Positions 1 through 6,004 of a stretch of 8,571 nucleotides of DNA are shown here, one piece after another; the stretch's first letter is position 1, and every line of letters begins with the position of its first letter. Made by a program: the position numbers and the translations under genes. The notes under the pieces were generated by a model, which saw nothing but the letters and a program-made list of their open reading frames with translations, was not told where the DNA came from and did not search any database. The DNA comes from an uncultured Planctomycetaceae bacterium (GTDB taxonomy: Bacteria; Planctomycetota; Planctomycetia; Pirellulales; Thermoguttaceae). The DNA lies in assembly GCA_947307005.1 (NCBI GenBank), contig CAMZHY010000132.1, forward strand, positions 1-8,571, given 5' to 3'.

Positions 1-344
1 GGATCGCAGGTCGGAGCCGCGGGAGCGCAAGCGGCGGGAGCGCAAGGCGCCGCAGCCCAGCATGCCGCCGCAGCAACGCAAGGTTTCAGAGCGCAGAGGC
101 GAGCCTTGAGGTTCGCGGCGGCGCAGTTGACGCCGTTGATCGTCGTGCAAGCGACGTTCTTAACGACGGCGAAGGGGTTGATGCACGGAACGCAAATCGT
201 CGGTCCGCAGGTCGGAGCCGCAGCGCAAGTCGGAGCCGGCGCGCAGGTCGGAGCGGCCGGAGCGCAAGGCGCGACGCAGTCCTGACCGAAAGCGCTAACG
301 GCGACCAAAATTGCGGCGAAGAAAGAGAGGATACGACAAGTCAT
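1..344 (-). CDS. Secreted Cys/Ala/Pro-rich small protein (C-terminus beyond left edge)
   Basis: This open frame was found by translating the minus strand; it has no stop before the left edge, so the C-terminus is missing (114 codons present). The ATG at 344 is preceded 8 nt upstream by a perfect AAGGAG, which fixes the start. Residues 1-20 (MTCRILSFFAAILVAVSAFG) are a typical signal peptide, with cleavage likely near residue 20. The remainder holds 14 cysteines in about 94 residues and is otherwise mostly Ala and Pro. APTC occurs three times at exact six-residue spacing (Cys34, 40, 46) and again near the edge (Cys113), with CAPA units between. A less repetitive centre (about 47-90, CVPCINPF then KNVACTTINGVNC) may be a folded core. 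I do not recognise a named family. In an exported protein these cysteines would probably form disulfides, suggesting an envelope or structural role; that is inference. The frame, signal peptide and ribosome site together make it a real gene. Confidence 0.82.
   Translation of the reverse strand, partial: MTCRILSFFAAILVAVSAFGQDCVAPCAPAAPTCAPAPTCAAAPTCGPTICVPCINPFAVVKNVACTTINGVNCAAANLKARLCALKPCVAAAACWAAAPCAPAACAPAAPTCD
206..256 (-). repeat. 18-bp tandem repeat coding for the APTC hexapeptide unit
   Basis: Three copies of a 15-base motif close to CGCAGGTCGGAGCCG start at 206, 224 and 242, an exact 18-base period; the copies differ at one base each or are identical. A fourth, identical copy lies at 5-19. 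On the coding (minus) strand each unit reads as APTC plus two variable Ala/Pro/Gly residues. The nucleotide identity suggests recent in-frame duplication within the gene. Confidence 0.75.
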
Positions 345-352
345 CTGGAAGA

Positions 353-358
353 CTCCTT
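353..358 (-). promoter_or_regulatory. Ribosome binding site of the Cys-rich gene
   Basis: Read on the minus strand this is AAGGAG, 8 nt before the ATG at 344. It decides the start and is the main evidence that the left-edge frame is translated. Confidence 0.75.
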
Positions 359-432
359 GAAACAAAGTGATGAAAGTGGCTTACGCCGTGGTGTTTTTCG
401 TAACTATCGACGCTGGATCAATCGAAGGGTGT

Positions 433-460
433 AATCTATTGCGCTAATCCCCGAAGTCCA
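433..460 (-). promoter_or_regulatory. Possible sigma70-like promoter for the Cys-rich gene
   Basis: On the minus strand TGGACT (455-460, 4 of 6 matches to TTGACA) is separated by 16 nt from TAGATT (433-438, 4 of 6 matches to TATAAT). It would give a leader of roughly 80 nt. Such matches arise by chance, so this is only a candidate. Confidence 0.25.
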
Positions 461-524
461 GAGACCAGATACTTACTTTCTCCATATCCTAACGGCTCAC
501 GACCGCCAGGGGGGTGGGAAAAGA

Positions 525-553
525 CGCGACCTTCGAGAAACCTCGGCGTCGCG
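525..553. repeat. Hairpin followed by doubled ACGCGT
   Basis: CGCGAC (525-530) pairs with GTCGCG (548-553), and inside it CGAG (534-537) pairs with CTCG (542-545) around a four-base loop, with a small internal loop between the two stems. No T-run follows, so it is not an obvious intrinsic terminator. Immediately downstream ACGCGT occurs twice, at 554-559 and 561-566, separated by one base. Confidence 0.35.
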
Positions 554-858
554 ACGCGTAACGCGTGAACTTATTTCCCAATATAAACCGCTCAGTTTTC
601 TTTCGCAAGACCTTTTCTCTTGTAAACAACGGACTTAGAACATTCATCGCTCGTTAAAATCAGTCGTGTCGATACAATCGAAAAGTTCCGCGCGCCTCAC
701 GGCGCCTGAGAAGCGGTCGGACGCTAAGCGTCGCGCGTTCGCGTCGCCATACCGCGTCGTCCCGCAGCGGTTTTCTAAGACAGAGTATCGTCTCAAATTC
801 GACTCGCTCCCGCTAAAAAAAGCCTTAAAACTTATTTCTTGGAAGTTTGCCGGGGCTA

Positions 859-897
859 TTTTGCGTTTATTCCATTCAAATGGAATTACCCGCAAAA
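859..897. repeat. 39-bp two-tier inverted repeat
   Basis: The outer arms TTTTGCG (859-865) and CGCAAAA (891-897) are perfectly complementary. The inner arms ATTCCATT (869-876) and AATGGAAT (879-886) are also perfectly complementary around a two-base CA centre. Fifteen base pairs thus form within 39 bases, interrupted by a 3/4-base internal loop. The very short centre fits a protein-binding dyad better than an RNA hairpin, and neither side carries a terminator T-run outside the stem. The function is unknown. Confidence 0.5.
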
Positions 898-949
898 CCA
901 AACTCTGTCTGCGTCGCCCCTCAACGCGTCCTTCAAACCGACTTGACGA

Positions 950-961
950 AAGTTCGAACTT
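950..961. repeat. 12-bp perfect palindrome AAGTTCGAACTT
   Basis: A perfect palindrome in non-coding DNA, about 50 bases downstream of the larger inverted repeat. It could be an operator half of some regulator; nothing nearby identifies one. Confidence 0.3.
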
Positions 962-1440
962 ACCGTCGAAAGGAACCGACGCAAGGCGTCGAACCAACGT
1001 CGCTCAATAATATATATAAAGAGGATTGGGTCGAACGCCGCGAGGCGACGCGTTTCAACGCCGTGGGACGGTCGTTCGCAGACTCGCAAGGAGCGCGAAA
1101 GAACCGCGCCGCCAACCGCGGGTCAATTATACTTGGAGAAAAAAGATCGTTCTCTCAAAAAACGCGAGAAAACTATGGATTTTCGCCGTCGCAGCGTCGT
1201 TGCGCTAGAAAAATCCAAAAAGTCTGCAAATGCATTAATTATCCGGGGCGGTTTATACCGATAAAGACGACGCCGACGGTTTTTGCGACCCGCGTTTGCG
1301 GCGGCGTTCGGAACCTTCCGGACGCTCGCGTCAGGCGACGGTTAAAATTCGGGCTATTTGCGCCCGAGTCGCGCTTCTTTTTTCAGATTCGGTGAAAACT
1401 GACGAAAAAGAGCAAAGTCGGCGGCGGAAAAAATACGATA

Positions 1441-1450
1441 CCTGTACAGG
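1441..1450. repeat. 10-bp palindrome CCTGTACAGG
   Basis: A perfect dyad about 225 bases before the lipoprotein start. It resembles generic dimeric-regulator half-sites in form, but no regulator is encoded in the window. Confidence 0.25.
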
Positions 1451-1509
1451 CGTGGAATAGACGGTTCACGTTGACGACGCGCCGTGTTAATGGATTGACG
1501 GGGAGATTG

Positions 1510-1541
1510 TGTTCTGCGTCCTGAACAGCCCGTGATATACG
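1510..1541 (+). promoter_or_regulatory. Possible promoter with overlapping dyad upstream of the lipoprotein gene
   Basis: TGTTC (1510-1514) and GAACA (1523-1527) form a 5-8-5 inverted repeat. Just downstream is an extended -10-like TG-A-TATACG (1533-1541). The dyad would cover the place of the -35 box, which itself matches poorly, an arrangement seen with repressor or activator control. The leader would be about 125 nt. Each part is weak alone. Confidence 0.22.
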
Positions 1542-1662
1542 ACGAGATTTTCGGTCGGGTTTGCGCGATAGGCGCCTTGATAACGCGTCGGCGTCCACGA
1601 GAGAACAGGCGGAAACAGAAACTAAGGACTGCCCCGAGGCTCCACCCTTTACGTCATTTGTC

Positions 1663-1669
1663 AAGGAAG
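1663..1669 (+). promoter_or_regulatory. Ribosome binding site of the lipoprotein gene
   Basis: AAGGAAG lies five bases before the ATG at 1675 and favours that start over the upstream TTG at 1561. Confidence 0.65.
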
Positions 1670-1674
1670 CTAAA

Positions 1675-2247
1675 ATGAAAAAAACGAACTTCAGAATTGC
1701 CGCGGCTCTGGTTCTCCTAGCGGCGGCAGTGACGAGCGGCTGCTTCGGATTTGGAGGTTTCTCGCTCGGTATCTTCAGCGTCCCTGTTCCGGTGAGTCCG
1801 TACTTCCAGGGCGCTTACGAAGACATGTCGTTTGAAAACGCTCGTTACGACCAAGTTCCCGTTCTCGCGCCAATCGTCGACGGGGTCCCCGAAGGACTCG
1901 ACGCGCCCTCCGACGACGAAGTCATTCGCCTTCTCGAGAAGGCGAAGCCGGACAACGGCGGCGTTCCGTTCCTCGAAACGCGGTATCGCAACGACGTTCG
2001 CATCAAGAAAGAACTCGTCGCCGATTACGTCGATCCTCCGCGCTTCTTCCCGATGGTTGGATCCGTTCAAGTCCACCACGTCCACTATAAGTGCACGATC
2101 TACTACGAGCAGAAGGTTCGCGTCGGCTGGCCGATTCCTTACACGATCGAAAGGAAAGACGCGCAGGAGATCGTTTACATCGACAAGGATCACCTCCACG
2201 CCGTCCAGCAAGAAGCCGGTCCAGTCAACGGCTATCAGCCTATGTGA
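1675..2247 (+). CDS. Small lipoprotein of a planctomycete-conserved type, function unknown
   Basis: A 190-residue protein. The ATG at 1675 is chosen because AAGGAAG lies at 1663-1669 and the protein then begins with MKK and a hydrophobic stretch (residues 8-19) ending in VTSGC, so Cys23 is a plausible lipidation site although Thr at -3 is not ideal. The frame stays open upstream to a TTG at 1561, but that would bury the signal peptide. After a Pro/Gly-rich linker and an acidic helix (about 78-92), the C-terminal half carries three blocks: PPRFFPMVG (121-129), HHVHYKCTIYYEQ (134-146) and EIVYIDKDHLH (165-175). I recall this block order in small planctomycete lipoproteins; no enzyme family is suggested. 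His134, 135, 137, 173, 175 and Cys140 could bind metal (inference). It appears monocistronic: a strong terminator follows 64 nt after the stop. It presumably sits on the outer face of a membrane. Confidence 0.88.
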   Translation: MKKTNFRIAAALVLLAAAVTSGCFGFGGFSLGIFSVPVPVSPYFQGAYEDMSFENARYDQVPVLAPIVDGVPEGLDAPSDDEVIRLLEKAKPDNGGVPFLETRYRNDVRIKKELVADYVDPPRFFPMVGSVQVHHVHYKCTIYYEQKVRVGWPIPYTIERKDAQEIVYIDKDHLHAVQQEAGPVNGYQPM

Positions 2248-2311
2248 CATAACGGCGTAGTCCGCCGTAGGACGCGACAAGGCGCCTTCAACGAATCGAC
2301 CGAAAATTTTT

Positions 2312-2349
2312 AACGGGAAGCCTCGAAAGCGGCTTCCCGTTTTTCTTTT
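2312..2349 (+). terminator. Strong intrinsic terminator after the lipoprotein gene
   Basis: AACGGGAAGCC (2312-2322) and GGCTTCCCGTT (2331-2341) form a perfect 11-bp stem with an eight-base loop, followed by a T-rich tract interrupted by one C. This is the clearest terminator in the window and separates the lipoprotein gene from the large gene downstream. A smaller hairpin, ACGGCG/CGCCGT at 2252-2268, lies between stop codon and terminator and has no T-run. Confidence 0.9.
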
Positions 2350-2387
2350 GCCTACGCGGCGACGAAACGTCCTCGCTCCGATTTCTC

Positions 2388-2417
2388 TTGACGCGCTCAT
2401 ACGTTTTACGCTACCAT
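2388..2417 (+). promoter_or_regulatory. Probable sigma70-like promoter of the large-protein operon
   Basis: TTGACG (2388-2393, 5 of 6 matches) is followed after 18 bases by TACCAT (2412-2417, 4 of 6 matches). It lies just past the upstream terminator and about 70 bases before the chosen GTG start. The TTG of this -35 box also looks like an in-frame start codon, which makes the gene seem 36 codons too long. Confidence 0.4.
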
Positions 2418-2481
2418 CCCCCGCGGGGACGGCGTCGAGGCGCGCGCGACGCGCTCCCATGCGAACGTCGTTTACGCGCGC

Positions 2482-2486
2482 AGGAG
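2482..2486 (+). promoter_or_regulatory. Ribosome binding site deciding the GTG start at 2496
   Basis: AGGAG sits nine bases before GTG 2496, and the residues that follow form a signal peptide. No comparable site precedes the in-frame TTG at 2388. Confidence 0.65.
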
Positions 2487-2495
2487 AACAGTCCC

Positions 2496-5400
2496 GTGAG
2501 CCGATCGATCTTTCTCGCCTACGTCGTCGCTTGCCTCGTCGCGCTTGTTTTCACAAGCGACGCGAGCGCCCAGGCGTGGAAAACGTACGCCGAAGAACTC
2601 AAAAGAGAAGCGAGAGGCGAAACGGTCGCTCAGTCCGCTCCCCCCGACGCGACGGAAGAAATCTCCGAGCAGGGAGGCGGTTTTCTAAGGTTTTCAGACG
2701 CGCTGGGCGACGACGGGGCGGAATATACGGGCTCGACGGTCGATCCTGAGGACGAGGCGGATCGACTTGCAAGAGAACAAATCGAACAATTCGCCGCGCC
2801 CCCGCCTTCTTATCGCAATTACCCGGAACGACGTTCCGACGCGCGCCTGAACGACGTCTGCTTCGTTTCGCCGACGCTAGGTTGGGCGGTCGGAGACTGC
2901 GGAACGATCTGGAAAACAACCGACGGGGGCGAAAGCTGGCTTCTTTGCGCGACGCCCAGCGACTCTAATCTTTTTGCCGTCTCATTTTTCGATGAAAACT
3001 ACGGACTCGCGGTCGGCGGACGCGTGACGTCGACGACGCGAAGCGGGCGCGGAGTCGTCCTTCGCACGATCGACGGCGGAAACAATTGGGGCGAAGTCGA
3101 AACGGCGGCCTTTCCGATTTTGCGCGACGTTCGCATTCTCGACGCCCAAAACGCGTGGATCGCGGGAGACTCGTCGACGCTGTATCCTTTGGGACTGTTC
3201 GTGAGCGACGATTCGGGCGTGACCTGGTCTTCGGTCGGCGGTTCGAAACACTCCGGATGGCGAACGCTGATGTACGATCCGATCGAGCGTCTCGGCGCGG
3301 GCGTCGCCATGACGGGAGAAATTCAAACGCTCGACGGAGACGCGCTCGCCCGTCCGTCTCTCTCTCTCGGGATTAGGCGCCTTTCCGACGTCTGTTACGA
3401 CGGTTCGGTCGGCGCGGCGTGGGTCGTTGGAGAACAAGGGATTGTTCTGCGTTCCGACAATTTTGGCGCCGCGTGGTCGGCGGTTCCCGGCGCGTTCCCC
3501 GGCTCCGCCAACGACTATTTCGACCTTGAGTCGGTCGCGGCGACCGACTGTTTCGTCGCGACGGTCGGAGCGCCGGGCTCGCTCTTCTTCCGCTCGGACG
3601 ACGGCGGGCAAACATGGCGCGCGACGTCCACGGGAATTGCGACGCCGCTGCGCAAACTTTTTTTTCTAGACAAAAGGACCGGATGGGCGGTCGGCGATTT
3701 CGGAACGATTATCGCGACAAAAGACGGCGGCGCGACTTGGCGAGTCCAGCGTCGGGGCGGTTCGCGGGCGGCGATTCTTGGAGTTTTGGGACGCGTTGAA
3801 GACGCGCCTCTCGAGGCGTTCGCGCAGCTTGCGCTCGAGGAAGGCTATCTTTCAGAGGTCGCGCTCATGGCGCGCGAAACGGAATACGAAGAGTCGTCGG
3901 ACGAAGTCGGACGCGTCGAACGTCTCGAAGAAGCGCTTGTGGAAACGGGCGCGTCGGGACTGACTCAAGCGGGAATATTCCAAGTCGGACCGAAATTGCG
4001 ACGCGACGGATTGGAACGAACGCTCGCTCGGTTCGACGCGGAAAATGACGGATCGGGACGTCTTCGATTTCGAGAGCGACTCGTCCGTCTCCTCAGGGAA
4101 TGGCGTCCTTCCGTCGTCGTCGCCGCGGACTCCGCGCTGGAGGACGCTTCCAACGCCGCGACGTTCGAAGTTAAGGGCGAGTTGGGCGCGAAAAACGACG
4201 CGCAGGCGATCAATCTTGTCAACTCGCTCGCCCAAGGCGCCCAAAACGTCGGAGACCGCCCTCGCGACGCGCTTCTTGAACTCATCCTTGCGGAACTTCC
4301 CGGCGCGATTAAAGACGCCAACGATCCGACGGCCTTTCCGGAACACCTTACCGTCTGCAAGCTCGAACCGTGGCGGGTCTCCAAAGCGAGACTTTTATGC
4401 CGCGCCGGAACCCAAGGCGACATGACGATCGACGCCGGATATTACTGTCCGGGCGTAGGACGAACGGTCGGCGAAGTCGCTGCGAAGGCGCGAGCCATCC
4501 TCGCCGACGATTCCGATCTCGTCGCGACGACCGGATTCCTCACGCTCTTCACGGACGGAACGCCGGAAAACGCCAATAAAACATTCTTCGACGGGTTGAA
4601 CATTCCCTATGGAAGCGACGCGAGACGGCGTCGACAGACGGGAACGGCGCCGTTTGGAGACGCGCTCGTCAGCCGCGCGGGAGCGCGTCGTCAAAAGTTG
4701 GGAATCGCGGAAAAACTCGCCAAACAGGCGACGAAGACGCCGCAAAGCGCCGATCTTTTCGTCGGAAGTCTCCGCGACAATCTCGTTGGGGTCGATTCCG
4801 AGTTTGCGCTCGAATATTTGACGACGTCGGGGAAACTTTTCGCGGGAATCGGCGCGTGGCGAACCGCGGAGGAAATATACTCGCGCGTCCCGCCGTCGCT
4901 CTTTTCCAACCCGCAGAGCCGTCCGGCGCTCGCGTGGCTCATGCAGTACTATTGCGGATCGGAACCGACGCGACGCGTTCTTGAAAACACCGCCGTCGCA
5001 ATCGACGAGAACGTCGACTCAAGATTCGCCAGCGCGCGAGGTCTCGCCGAAACGATTCGCGACGAGGCGCCCGACGCGTTCATGGCGCCGGAACTGCGGT
5101 TCCCGTACGCCGTCGCTCAACTGCGCCTCGGCGACTATCAGGGCGCGATGCGATTTTATATGAACAGATCGCAAATTTCCGCGGGCGGAACAGGCTCTGG
5201 GGGCGGCGTCGACGACGTCTGGGCGGTTCGCGCCGCCGCGGAGTACTGGCTGCGCGCGCCGGCAAGCGACGTCGGAGGAGCGGGCGCCGGGCCTTGTCCG
5301 CTAAGCGTCGCGACGTGCCGAAAGGCGCCCGGAAAACCGTACCTCGACGGCGTTTTAGAGCCTAACGTCTGGGACGTCGCCGCGCGTCTTGATTTATCGA

Positions 5401-5960
5401 CTCCCTATCCCGAAGCGCCGTCGCGAGAGCCGACGGCCGATGAAAAAACGCGAGCGCGTCGCCGCGCGAGCAATCGCGAATTCTCGCAGACGCTCGGGAC
5501 AAACGTCAGTTTTCTCGTCGATTCCGAATATCTATACGTCGCCGCGACGTGTCGGAAAGTCCAAGGAATCGAATATCCGAAAACGAAAGACGACGCCGAA
5601 CCGCGCCCTCGCGACGCTAAACTTGGAGATAGAGATCGGCTCGAACTGGCGATCGACGTCGACGGCGATTATACGACGGCGGCGAAATTCGTCTTTGACT
5701 CCCGGGGTTGGGTCGCCGACTCGCTGTGGAACGACGCGTCGTGGAACCCTCGGCTCTTCGTCGCCGTCGCTGAAACAAACGGCGAATGGACCCTAGAAGC
5801 GGCGATTCCCCTCGCGTCCTTCGCGCTTGAAACGCCGCGCCAAGGCGCCGTCTGGCGCCTCGCCGCGCGCAGAATTGCGCCGGGGGTTGGAATCGAATGC
5901 TGGAACGTCGAGAACTCCGAGCGAGGAGAAAACGCTTACGGTCTGCTGCAGTTTGAATGA
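2496..5960 (+). CDS. Large exported mosaic: YCF48/BNR-like propeller, degenerate LmbE-like region, helical repeats, CBM9-like C-terminus
   Basis: 1154 residues from GTG 2496. Residues 1-25 are a signal peptide (VACLVALVFTSDASA, cleavage before Gln26), followed by an acidic linker to about 110. Residues 115-420 hold about six repeats of the YCF48/BNR type, the clearest being GWAVGDCGTIWKTTDGGESW (129-148), RTIDGGNNW (190-198), FVSDDSGVTW (235-244), VLRSDNFGAAW (317-327), FFRSDDGGQTW (364-374) and GWAVGDFGTIIATKDGGATW (396-415); together they suggest a beta-propeller. Residues 423-640 resemble an LmbE/PIG-L deacetylase in layout but lack its metal ligands. Residues 740-925 are helical and TPR-like (PYAVAQLRLGDYQGAMRFY, 870-888). 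Residues 936-1154 look like a CBM9-type carbohydrate-binding domain: KPYLDGVLEPNVWD (947-960), DRLELAIDVDGDY (1047-1059), WTLEAAIPLASF (1098-1109). No active site is visible, so a binding or scaffold role in the periplasm or on the cell surface is likely (inference). The hydrolase gene follows directly. Confidence 0.9.
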   Translation: MSRSIFLAYVVACLVALVFTSDASAQAWKTYAEELKREARGETVAQSAPPDATEEISEQGGGFLRFSDALGDDGAEYTGSTVDPEDEADRLAREQIEQFAAPPPSYRNYPERRSDARLNDVCFVSPTLGWAVGDCGTIWKTTDGGESWLLCATPSDSNLFAVSFFDENYGLAVGGRVTSTTRSGRGVVLRTIDGGNNWGEVETAAFPILRDVRILDAQNAWIAGDSSTLYPLGLFVSDDSGVTWSSVGGSKHSGWRTLMYDPIERLGAGVAMTGEIQTLDGDALARPSLSLGIRRLSDVCYDGSVGAAWVVGEQGIVLRSDNFGAAWSAVPGAFPGSANDYFDLESVAATDCFVATVGAPGSLFFRSDDGGQTWRATSTGIATPLRKLFFLDKRTGWAVGDFGTIIATKDGGATWRVQRRGGSRAAILGVLGRVEDAPLEAFAQLALEEGYLSEVALMARETEYEESSDEVGRVERLEEALVETGASGLTQAGIFQVGPKLRRDGLERTLARFDAENDGSGRLRFRERLVRLLREWRPSVVVAADSALEDASNAATFEVKGELGAKNDAQAINLVNSLAQGAQNVGDRPRDALLELILAELPGAIKDANDPTAFPEHLTVCKLEPWRVSKARLLCRAGTQGDMTIDAGYYCPGVGRTVGEVAAKARAILADDSDLVATTGFLTLFTDGTPENANKTFFDGLNIPYGSDARRRRQTGTAPFGDALVSRAGARRQKLGIAEKLAKQATKTPQSADLFVGSLRDNLVGVDSEFALEYLTTSGKLFAGIGAWRTAEEIYSRVPPSLFSNPQSRPALAWLMQYYCGSEPTRRVLENTAVAIDENVDSRFASARGLAETIRDEAPDAFMAPELRFPYAVAQLRLGDYQGAMRFYMNRSQISAGGTGSGGGVDDVWAVRAAAEYWLRAPASDVGGAGAGPCPLSVATCRKAPGKPYLDGVLEPNVWDVAARLDLSTPYPEAPSREPTADEKTRARRRASNREFSQTLGTNVSFLVDSEYLYVAATCRKVQGIEYPKTKDDAEPRPRDAKLGDRDRLELAIDVDGDYTTAAKFVFDSRGWVADSLWNDASWNPRLFVAVAETNGEWTLEAAIPLASFALETPRQGAVWRLAARRIAPGVGIECWNVENSERGENAYGLLQFE

Positions 5961-6004
5961 TAGAACGGCGCGGTCAAGTCGCGCGGAAGCCAGAGAGTAA
6001 AGAC

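Larger units (their letters stand above)
345..1674. other. Long intergenic region with no convincing gene
   Basis: About 1.33 kb separates the divergently transcribed Cys-rich and lipoprotein genes. Frames of 60-182 codons exist (for example 666-1010, 847-1395 and 1026-1208 on the plus strand), but they overlap one another, lack sensible ribosome sites, show no hydrophobic or domain pattern, and are rich in Arg and Ser as expected of random reading in this composition. I saw no tRNA-like cloverleaf. The DNA has more A/T runs than the coding regions. It holds several inverted repeats, listed separately, and would have room for the promoters of both flanking genes or for an unrecognised small RNA. 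Confidence 0.6.

Noticed and set aside
1..260. CRISPR-like array suggested by regularly spaced repeats
   Set aside because: The 18-base period is in frame with a signal-peptide-bearing gene and has no spacers; it is a coding repeat.
666..1010. 114-codon plus-strand frame starting GTG
   Set aside because: Overlaps other frames on both strands, has no ribosome site, and its Arg/Ser/Lys-rich translation looks random.
1361..1390. GC-rich hairpin followed by T-run (GCGC...GCGC then TTCTTTTTTC)
   Set aside because: The stem is only four pairs and no gene ends just upstream on the plus strand, so it was not called a terminator.
847..1395. 182-codon plus-strand frame in the left intergenic region
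   Set aside because: No ribosome site at the start, mixed low-complexity Arg/Ser composition, no hydrophobic or domain pattern, and it runs through the 39-bp inverted repeat and other palindromes.
1561..1674. N-terminal extension of the lipoprotein from TTG 1561
   Set aside because: It would put 38 polar residues before the lipoprotein signal; AAGGAAG plus ATG 1675 is the better start.
1717..2460. 247-codon minus-strand frame opposite the lipoprotein gene
   Set aside because: It crosses the strong terminator and the promoter region, and is the complement shadow of a well-supported gene; Arg/Val-rich composition follows from the GAC/CGA codon bias.
3852..4346. Long minus-strand frames opposite the large gene (also 2982-3611 and 6551-6985)
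   Set aside because: Stop codons are rare on the opposite strand in this composition; translations are Arg-rich with no recognisable motif, while the plus-strand gene has clear domains.
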